Of a stretch of DNA of 8,042 bases, positions 1 through 5,121 are shown one piece after another. The first letter of the stretch is position 1. Every line of letters begins with the position of its first letter. Source of the stretch: Chlamydiota bacterium (GTDB lineage: Bacteria; Auribacterota; UBA3054; B51-G9); NCBI GenBank assembly GCA_003648225.1, contig QMOL01000130.1, forward strand, positions 1-8,042, written 5' to 3'. Position numbers and translations under genes: made by a program. The notes below the pieces were generated by a model. The model had not been told where the DNA came from and did no database searches. It saw only the letters and a program-made list of their open reading frames with translations.

Positions 1-176
1 GAAGAAATTCCGAGGGAGAAATTTGTGCCGATATATTCCGCGCAATGTTTTTCGAAATTAGCAACAGTAGGACCAAGGATAAAATATTGCGCATCGAACA
101 CTTTTTCAACGGCCGTCATTATTTCGTTTTTCATTGGTTTGAATTGAGCTTTTAAGTCTAAGAGAGGAACGTTCAT
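1..176 (-). CDS. DegT/DnrJ/EryC1/StrS-family PLP-dependent sugar aminotransferase, N-terminal fragment
   Basis: The first 58 codons are present; the gene continues past the left edge. The translation begins MNVPLLDLKAQF and contains YFILGP followed by FEKHCAEYIG, the order typical of this family's N-terminus (VPLLDL.., FILGP.V..FE...A.Y.G). Family members transfer an amino group to nucleotide-linked keto-sugars for cell-surface glycans or secondary metabolites. The catalytic lysine and most of the PLP site lie outside the window, so the exact sugar substrate cannot be inferred. The start at 176 is well supported: GGAG lies 8 nt upstream, the clearest Shine-Dalgarno in the window, and the ATG overlaps the upstream stop as ATGA (173-176), implying translational coupling. 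It is the last visible gene of the leftward operon. Confidence 0.88.
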   Translation of the reverse strand, partial: MNVPLLDLKAQFKPMKNEIMTAVEKVFDAQYFILGPTVANFEKHCAEYIGTNFSLGIS

Positions 177-496
177 AAATATTTCTCCGTATATTTTTTA
201 ATTTTGTTAGTTATTTCTAATAGAATAGGGATTTGGTTTTTAATGTCAGTTAAGAAAGGTTTTAAATCTTCAGTAACATAATTATGAGCGATTTCATTTC
301 GTAAATTTCTTATTTCTCTTATTTCATCTGTAGAGTTAACAATATCTCGTTTGCATGCACGGTTTAACACATCAATCAAACTGCCGCCTTTTTTTGAATC
401 ATCCGCACGGGAACCGAATGGATAAATGTTGGCGTTAGCGTCCCGTGCATTGACAACTTTGCAAATAATATTTTTTTCATTTTCGGTAATTCGCAT
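173..496 (-). CDS. Chimeric remnant: MNT nucleotidyltransferase N-terminus fused to HEPN partner C-terminus
   Basis: A 107-residue ORF. Residues 1-38 look like the start of a small MNT nucleotidyltransferase: MRITENEK, then IYPFGSRADDSKKGG, matching the FGSR...DDxKKGG glycine-serine motif. In the family this is followed at once by the metal-binding D-x-D (GGDIDL type). Here the next residues are SLID, so the aspartate pair is missing. From residue 38 on, the sequence (GSLIDVLNRA, then EIRNLRNEIAHNY) resembles the C-terminal half of HEPN-type partner proteins, including the R-x4-H signature RNEIAH (R66, H71). I infer an in-frame deletion that removed the rest of the nucleotidyltransferase and the first half of the HEPN gene, joining them near 380-388. 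It starts 10 bp after alaS and overlaps the next gene by ATGA. No clear Shine-Dalgarno precedes it. The frame is intact, so the protein may be made, but neither activity is likely to be complete. A pseudogene call is equally defensible. Confidence 0.7.
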   Translation of the reverse strand: MRITENEKNIICKVVNARDANANIYPFGSRADDSKKGGSLIDVLNRACKRDIVNSTDEIREIRNLRNEIAHNYVTEDLKPFLTDIKNQIPILLEITNKIKKYTEKYL

Positions 497-506
497 AAAA
501 TATTTT

Positions 507-3170
507 TCACATTTTTTCTATTATATTTTTTGCTTCTGTAAGTGCATCGTCTAATTTATCGGGATTTTTGCCGCCTGCCTGAGCTGTTTCCGGTTTTCCG
601 CCGCCACCGCCACCGACAATTTTAGCGATTTGTTTGATTATATTTCCTGCGTGCAAGCCTTTTTTGATGTTATCGTTGCTGATCTGAGCCACGAACAAAC
701 ATTTTCCTTCGTTTATTCCGCCGAGAACGATTACATAATCATCAAGTTTTGCACGGATACCGTCAGCGATGCTTCTTAGAGAAGCGGCATCGATTTCGCC
801 TACATTAGCGACAATAACATTAGTATTATTAATCACTTTAAGATTTGTCAATGTCTTAGAAAGATAATCGCCGATGTTTCCTGATTTAGCATTTTTAAGT
901 TTTTTAGATATAATTTTATTATCAGCGATGATTTTTTCAATTCTATTAGGAACATCATCCTCTTTAACGTTTAGGATTCTTGCAGATTCGTAGATGAGGC
1001 GTCTTGACCGCAGCATTTCTTCAAACGCTTCCATTCCGCAAACAGCTTCTACGCGTCGGATACCAGCAGCGACAGCTGATTCACTAATAATTCTGAATGA
1101 GCCGATGCAGCCTGTTGTCGGCGCGTGAGTTCCGCCGCACAGTTCGGAACTGAAGTCGGCGATTTTAACCAAGCGAACGATATCGCCGTATTTTTCGTTA
1201 AAGAGCATAGTCGCGCCGGTTTTTTGAGCTTCTTCCAAGGACATTTCAGTAATTTCCACCGGCAGGTCGCTAATAATGATTTTATTTACGATTCGTTCAA
1301 TTTGTTCAATTTCACCGGAAACAAGAGCAGTATGATGATGGAAATCAAAACGCATTCTATTGTGATTAACGGCAGAACCGGCTTGAGTAGCGTGTTTACC
1401 GATTACTTGGCGCAGCGCGGCGTGAAATAGATGTGCGGCAGTATGGTGTCGCATAGTTGCCTGTCTTTCCTCCTCGGATGTTTGGAGTACAGCGATGTCA
1501 AGCGAGTGAAAAACGCCTTTATTAATTTTCACATGGTGAGAGAATAAATTATTTATCGGACGTTGAACATCAAGAACATCCGCATCGGCATTATTGGAGT
1601 ACATTTTACCTGTGTCACCGACTTGCCCTCCTGACTCGCCGTAAAAAGGAGTTTGATCAACGATAATCCAGCCTTCTTCGCCCTCATGAAGTTCTTCACA
1701 TGGTTCACCATTGTAATTTAGCATAGATAAAATGATACTGTCAGCTCTCATTTGCGCATAACCGAGAAATGTGGTATCACCGAATTGTTCGTATAATTCA
1801 TTGTAAATTTTAGATAATTTTGGACCGGCGACCGAGCGGGCCGACTTAGCTTTTTCACGCTGTTTGGTTAGAGCAGAGTTAAAGCCGTCAATATCGACTG
1901 ACCATCCATGTTCGCGAGCCATATCGAGAGTAATATCGAGAGGAAAACCATAAGTATCATAAAGTTTAAAAGCGTCGTCACCCGAGATTAGTTTTATATT
2001 GGAAGGATTTTTTTCAATAATTTTATTAAAGAGTTCAATTCCTGTAGCGAGAGTAGTAACGAAACGTTTTTCTTCGATTTCAATCATTTCGGTCAAATAG
2101 TCTTGTCTTTCAACAATTTGCGGATAAGTTTCTCCGAGGATTTTCGAAAGGACAGGTAGGAGTTTTGTGAGAAATGGTTTATCAATTCCTATTGCGCGAC
2201 CATATCTTGACGCGCGTCTCAGAATTCTTCTCAAGACATATCCGCGCCCTTCGTTTGATGGAACAGCGCCATCAGCAATAGCGAATGCGAGTGTTCGAAT
2301 ATGATCGGCAATAACCCTATGAGGCATTCCCGCTTCGATTTCCTCATCACTCATTATTTTTTTACCGTAGCATAAGAGTGGAGTGTACGGGACAGACGAA
2401 AGTTCAGTAACTTTATCAATCAGCGGTGTAAAGAGATCAGTTTCATAGTTTGAATGTTTGCCTTGAAGAATAGACGTTATCCGCTCAAGTCCCGCGCCGG
2501 TATCAACGCTTGGCTTTGGCAAAGGTTCAAGCGAGCCGTCATCGGAGCGATTGAACTGCATAAAGACCAGGTTCCAAAGTTCGAGGCATTGTTCATCGTC
2601 GAACGCCAAATTTTGAGGATTACACTCGCCAAAAAACGAGCGCATATCGATATGTATTTCCGTGCAAGGGCCGCAAGGGCCGGTTTCGCCCATTTCCCAG
2701 AAGTTATCTTTTTTCCCGAGTTTAACGATTCTATTTTCGGGGAAATATTTTTGCCATATTTTTGTTGCTTCATCATCTTTCTCATAAACGGAAATCCAGA
2801 GATGTTCTTTAGGCATATTAAATTTATTGATAAGGAGTTCGTGTGCGAAAGCGATAGCGTCTTCTTTAAAATAATCCCCGAAGGAGAAGTTTCCGAGCAT
2901 TTCGAAAAAAGTATGATGGCGCGGTGTTTTTCCAACATTATCAAGGTCATTATGTTTTCCGCCCGCGCGAATACATTTTTGGCAAGAGGTTGCGCGGGTG
3001 TAAGGTCGTTTATCGATACCGACAAAAAGGTTTTTAAATTGATTCATTCCCGCGTTTGTGAAAAGCAGAGTAGGGTCGCCAAGAGGAATTACGGGAGAGC
3101 TGTTCACGACAGAGTGATTTTTTTCTTTGAAGAAATCAATGAAAGTATTTCTTATTTCGGCAGATGTCAT
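507..3170 (-). CDS. alaS: Alanine--tRNA ligase (AlaRS)
   Basis: This cytoplasmic class II synthetase of 887 residues charges tRNA-Ala and hydrolyses mischarged Ser/Gly-tRNA; the length is normal. The aminoacylation domain covers about residues 1-250. It carries the SSPVIPLGDPTLLFTNAGMN opening, the motif-2 region CIRAGGKHNDLDNVG...FFEMLGNFSFGDYFK (66-102) and motif 3 VDTGAGLER (222-230). A helical tRNA-recognition part follows to about 450. The editing domain has GESGGQVGD (511-519) and the zinc ligands H576, H580, C678 and H682 (HTAAH and CGGTH). The C-Ala/DHHA1 region ends with a six-glycine run and KPETAQAGG (853-867). All expected catalytic and editing residues are visible, so the gene looks functional. 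It begins 47 bp after the beta-phosphoglucomutase gene, with no own promoter evident and only AT-rich sequence before the ATG, so it is probably read from the promoter at 3928-3956. Confidence 0.98.
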   Translation of the reverse strand: MTSAEIRNTFIDFFKEKNHSVVNSSPVIPLGDPTLLFTNAGMNQFKNLFVGIDKRPYTRATSCQKCIRAGGKHNDLDNVGKTPRHHTFFEMLGNFSFGDYFKEDAIAFAHELLINKFNMPKEHLWISVYEKDDEATKIWQKYFPENRIVKLGKKDNFWEMGETGPCGPCTEIHIDMRSFFGECNPQNLAFDDEQCLELWNLVFMQFNRSDDGSLEPLPKPSVDTGAGLERITSILQGKHSNYETDLFTPLIDKVTELSSVPYTPLLCYGKKIMSDEEIEAGMPHRVIADHIRTLAFAIADGAVPSNEGRGYVLRRILRRASRYGRAIGIDKPFLTKLLPVLSKILGETYPQIVERQDYLTEMIEIEEKRFVTTLATGIELFNKIIEKNPSNIKLISGDDAFKLYDTYGFPLDITLDMAREHGWSVDIDGFNSALTKQREKAKSARSVAGPKLSKIYNELYEQFGDTTFLGYAQMRADSIILSMLNYNGEPCEELHEGEEGWIIVDQTPFYGESGGQVGDTGKMYSNNADADVLDVQRPINNLFSHHVKINKGVFHSLDIAVLQTSEEERQATMRHHTAAHLFHAALRQVIGKHATQAGSAVNHNRMRFDFHHHTALVSGEIEQIERIVNKIIISDLPVEITEMSLEEAQKTGATMLFNEKYGDIVRLVKIADFSSELCGGTHAPTTGCIGSFRIISESAVAAGIRRVEAVCGMEAFEEMLRSRRLIYESARILNVKEDDVPNRIEKIIADNKIISKKLKNAKSGNIGDYLSKTLTNLKVINNTNVIVANVGEIDAASLRSIADGIRAKLDDYVIVLGGINEGKCLFVAQISNDNIKKGLHAGNIIKQIAKIVGGGGGGKPETAQAGGKNPDKLDDALTEAKNIIEKM

Positions 3171-3217
3171 ATTATCTATTTATTAGTATTAATTTATCAT
3201 TTATTAAGAGATAGTTT

Positions 3218-3880
3218 TCACTTATTCAATAATTTTCTCATCATTTCGATGGTTAAATCCGCGATTTTTTCGACATGAAGGTCAGCTGTGTCAACATAAT
3301 GCCCTACGCCGATAGATTTCAATCCCGCGGCACGAAGGGCTTCAACGCCGAGCAGGGCATCTTCTATACCGACTGAATTTTCAGCCGGGAAACCTGTAGC
3401 TTTAATTGCTTCGAGAAAAATAGCGGGGTCAGGTTTTGTGTTTTCGACATCAAATCTGTCGATGATTGTATCTACTAAATTTTGAAAACCGGCATGTCTG
3501 ATTACTTGTTTCGCGTTTTTACTTCCTGAAGCGATAACAATTCCAATATTTTCACTGCGTAATGATTCTAATAATTTAATTGAACCTGGTAGAAGTAAAT
3601 CGCCAGCAGTTGCATTATTTAGAAGTTCAAGATAATAAACGTTTTTTTTATCGGTAAGTTCGTTGATTATATTCATTGGCGGAGCGGATTGAGCGTTGAA
3701 TTCCTCAAACATAATTCTCATACATTCCGAGCGTTCCATTCCGCGATAAGTATCGCCCATTTTTTCGTCAAAATTAAGACCGAGTTCGTCAGCGAGCCGC
3801 TGCCAACTTTTATAATGAAGAAAGTGTGAGTCAACGAGCACACCATCGAGGTCAAAAATTACTGATTTAAGTTCAGACAT
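3218..3880 (-). CDS. pgmB: Beta-phosphoglucomutase-like HAD-superfamily enzyme
   Basis: A 220-residue HAD hydrolase-fold protein of the length usual for beta-phosphoglucomutase, which converts beta-glucose 1-phosphate to glucose 6-phosphate in the cytoplasm during use of alpha-glucosides cleaved by inverting phosphorylases. The nucleophile motif is FDLDGVLVDS (D10, D12). H22 and W26 (HYKSW) and R50 (RGMER) fall where the lactococcal enzyme has its cap residues H20, W24 and R49. Motif II is ASGSKN (S118), motif III K149 (TKPDPAIF) and motif IV GIEDALLGV (E173, D174). The presence of the cap His/Arg favours a mutase over a generic phosphatase, though a related sugar phosphatase cannot be excluded. 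No glycoside phosphorylase is in the window. It is the first gene of the leftward operon. There is no Shine-Dalgarno; the ATG at 3880 sits in AT-rich sequence about 40 nt from the predicted transcript start. Confidence 0.82.
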   Translation of the reverse strand: MSELKSVIFDLDGVLVDSHFLHYKSWQRLADELGLNFDEKMGDTYRGMERSECMRIMFEEFNAQSAPPMNIINELTDKKNVYYLELLNNATAGDLLLPGSIKLLESLRSENIGIVIASGSKNAKQVIRHAGFQNLVDTIIDRFDVENTKPDPAIFLEAIKATGFPAENSVGIEDALLGVEALRAAGLKSIGVGHYVDTADLHVEKIADLTIEMMRKLLNK

Positions 3881-3927
3881 TTAATAGTTTAATATTTAAA
3901 TAGTTAAAGGTTAATAAACAGTAAAGA

Positions 3928-3956
3928 ATTATACATTTCTTTTGATTAGATGTCAA
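3928..3956 (-). promoter_or_regulatory. Perfect-consensus sigma70 promoter for the pgmB-alaS operon
   Basis: Read on the minus strand, TTGACA (3956-3951) is followed by a 17-bp spacer and TATAAT (3933-3928). Both hexamers and the spacing match the housekeeping sigma70 consensus exactly. Transcription would start near 3921, leaving an untranslated leader of about 40 nt before the pgmB ATG at 3880. The promoter probably drives all four leftward genes. Confidence 0.8.
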
Positions 3957-4052
3957 TGGCTGTGCAGATAATATCCGGAAATAAACAAGACCGGCCTCCG
4001 CAGCCAACCCGAAATTCTTAGGGCACCACGTTGCCGCTAACTGCAGAGAAAT

Positions 4053-4071
4053 CCGACCTCAGCGAGGTCGG
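4053..4071. repeat. Perfect palindrome CCGACCTC-AGC-GAGGTCGG, REP-like
   Basis: An 8-bp perfect stem with a 3-nt loop, followed by CTACAG. It stands out as GC-rich in an AT-rich spacer and is followed by no T-run, so it is not a standard intrinsic terminator. From memory, GACCTC/GAGGTC palindromes followed by GGCTACA recur between genes in some PVC-type genomes. Only one copy is present here, so membership of a dispersed family is an inference. Confidence 0.55.
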
Positions 4072-4174
4072 CTACAGAATACAGAAAAATTCGTTGCAAA
4101 AATCCATGGAATGGATGCTGCCCCTCCATTAACCAATTCCGAAAATTTCCATGCACCCGGTAGGTTTTATCTAC

Positions 4175-4216
4175 TTGTATTATAATTTGACCTTTGGTAT
4201 TATAAATAAAGATAAT
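4175..4216 (+). promoter_or_regulatory. Candidate promoter/operator region of the fumarase beta gene
   Basis: Several overlapping possibilities are visible. TTGACC (4187-4192) lies 18 bp from GATAAT (4211-4216), and TTGTAT (4175-4180) lies 17 bp from TATTAT (4198-4203). GTATTATAA occurs twice, at 4177-4185 and 4197-4205, exactly 20 bp apart, which would put two sites on the same DNA face. Which -10 is used cannot be decided from sequence. Confidence 0.42.
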
Positions 4217-4261
4217 AAGCGGTGTTTTACGACAAACTGATTAAGATAAATAATTAAGCAA

Positions 4262-4807
4262 ATGAGCGTTTTAGATTCCAGATTTGTTCAACTTCCTTTA
4301 AATGAAGATATTGTATCAAATCTTCACGCAGGTGAACATATTTTACTAAGCGGAACAGTTTACACCGCACGTGACGCGGCTCATAAAAAAATTGTGGAGG
4401 CGATTGAAAATAGCGGGGAATTACCGTTCGAACTGGAAAATTCTACAATTTATTATACCGGTCCCGCACCTGCTCCGCCGGGACGCCCTGTCGGCTCGGC
4501 CGGTCCAACGACATCGTACAGAATGGATTCTTACACGCCTGTAATTTTAAAAGCAGGTGTTCGTGGTCTTATCGGTAAAGGTGAGCGGTGCGCTGAAGTT
4601 GCTTTAGCAATTCAAAAGTATAAGGCGGTATATTTTGCTGCGATTGGTGGAGCAGGAGCATTATTGAGTGAGCGGATAAAATTTTGCGAAGTTATAGCTT
4701 ACGAAGAGTTAGGAACAGAGGCGGTACATCGTCTTGAATATGATAATTTTCCTGTAATAGTTGCACAAGACATTTATGGCGGGAATGTGTATGGAAATAA
4801 CCGATAA
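4262..4807 (+). CDS. Fumarate hydratase class I (Fe-S type), beta subunit
   Basis: A protein of 181 residues, the full size of the separate beta subunit (C-terminal half) of Fe-S hydro-lyases of the fumarase/tartrate dehydratase family. The complete enzyme interconverts fumarate and malate in the TCA cycle. Diagnostic stretches are LLSGTVYTARDAAHK (28-42), YYTGPAPAPPGRPVGSAGPT (64-83), continuing TSYRMD to 89, the IGKGER loop (104-109), FAAIGGAGALL (residues near 130-140) and YEELGTEA. T83 and R87 of GPTTSYR sit in the family's substrate-binding motif. The cysteines for the 4Fe-4S cluster belong to the alpha subunit, which is not in the window. The ATG at 4262 starts the conserved region at the usual distance, with no Shine-Dalgarno. 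L(+)-tartrate dehydratase beta is an alternative, but the GTVYTARDAAH and APPGRP sequence fits fumarase better. Confidence 0.9.
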   Translation: MSVLDSRFVQLPLNEDIVSNLHAGEHILLSGTVYTARDAAHKKIVEAIENSGELPFELENSTIYYTGPAPAPPGRPVGSAGPTTSYRMDSYTPVILKAGVRGLIGKGERCAEVALAIQKYKAVYFAAIGGAGALLSERIKFCEVIAYEELGTEAVHRLEYDNFPVIVAQDIYGGNVYGNNR

Positions 4808-4820
4808 TCTGTCAATGTCA

Positions 4821-4858
4821 GCGATTGTTGGCCCTCGGTGCAATTGCGGATATTTTTT
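4821..4858 (+). terminator. Weak candidate intrinsic terminator after the fumarase beta gene
   Basis: GCGATTG (4821-4827) can pair with CAATTGC (4841-4847), giving seven pairs including one G-U, with a 13-nt loop. GGA and then TATTTTTT (4851-4858) follow. It lies 14 bp after the stop codon, a sensible position. The stem is short and the T-run is offset by 3 nt, so efficiency would be modest. Confidence 0.35.
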
Positions 4859-4872
4859 GGCGCAGCCGGAAT

Positions 4873-4891
4873 CTGCAGCCAACTGCAGTTG
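4873..4891. repeat. CTGCAG-CCAA-CTGCAG and overlapping 12-bp palindrome
   Basis: CTGCAG occurs at 4873-4878 and 4883-4888; being self-complementary, the pair can form a hairpin with a CCAA loop. CAACTGCAGTTG (4880-4891) is a perfect 12-bp palindrome overlapping it. The pieces CCGGAA, GCAGCCAAC and AACTGCAG seen here also occur in the same order in the spacer upstream of the fumarase gene (3975-3980, 4000-4008, 4039-4046). A binding site or a decayed repeat are both possible. Confidence 0.4.
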
Positions 4892-4960
4892 TTACGGTCC
4901 AAAATCAAACTTTGAATATCGAATGTAGATTAACGAATAATGAACACGATTCATGAGGTA

Positions 4961-4989
4961 TTGACGAGACAACTTTTCTGTGGTAGAAT
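4961..4989 (+). promoter_or_regulatory. Sigma70-type promoter for the large secreted-protein gene
   Basis: TTGACG (4961-4966), a 17-bp spacer and TAGAAT (4984-4989) match the consensus at 5 of 6 positions in each hexamer with ideal spacing. Transcription would start near 4996, giving a leader of about 125 nt, long enough for leader regulation. Within it, a GGCAAA/TTTGCC inverted repeat (5009-5037) could form a hairpin. Confidence 0.62.
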
Positions 4990-5121
4990 ATATACTGTAC
5001 TTGGAAACGGCAAATTATATTCAGTTGACTTTTTGCCTGATAAGAAGGGGAGATATTCTTGAGGGGGGTGAGCTAAAAACATTAATTGAATTATAAACAA
5101 CTAATAAAAAACATTTTGATT

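Larger units (their letters stand above)
3881..4261. other. Divergent intergenic region between pgmB and the fumarase beta gene
   Basis: This spacer of 381 bp separates outward-reading genes. It holds the leftward promoter (3928-3956), a more GC-rich patch around 3965-4075 containing a perfect palindrome (4053-4071), and an AT-rich stretch with candidate rightward promoter boxes and a 9-bp direct repeat (4177-4205). The longest forward ORF near the leftward promoter (3950-4021) is only 23 codons and resembles nothing I know. No remnant of a fumarase alpha subunit was recognised here. Confidence 0.8.
4808..5121. other. Intergenic region before the large secreted-protein gene
   Basis: This spacer of 314 bp holds a weak terminator-like hairpin (4821-4858), a CTGCAG-rich palindromic patch (4873-4891), a good sigma70 promoter (4961-4989), a possible leader hairpin (GGCAAA 5009-5014 with TTTGCC 5032-5037) and a G-rich run (5061-5069). 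A 40-codon open frame at 4940-5062 overlaps the promoter and is treated as doubtful. The G-rich run is too far from the ATG at 5122 to act as its ribosome binding site. Confidence 0.7.

Noticed and set aside
1125..1430. Plus-strand open frame of 101 codons
   Set aside because: Antisense to the alaS editing domain; no recognisable motif.
2477..3025. Minus-strand open frame of 182 codons in a second frame of alaS
   Set aside because: Fully inside the conserved catalytic region of alaS, out of frame, low-complexity Ser/Lys-rich composition.
2454..3278. Plus-strand open frame of 274 codons
   Set aside because: It lies opposite alaS, whose conserved motifs prove the other strand and frame. The translation is Phe/Arg-rich and resembles no family.
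3950..4021. Short plus-strand frame of 23 codons, considered as a fumarase alpha remnant
   Set aside because: It does not match the alpha-subunit C-terminus and overlaps the -35 box of the opposing promoter.
4105..4153. CATGGAA/TTCCATG inverted repeat with a 35-nt loop
   Set aside because: Seven base pairs with no extension either way; expected by chance in a spacer this size.
5086..5121. TTG start extending the large secreted protein by 12 residues
   Set aside because: In frame and open, but it would spoil the classic short signal-peptide n-region, and the G-rich run upstream is too far away to act as a good Shine-Dalgarno.
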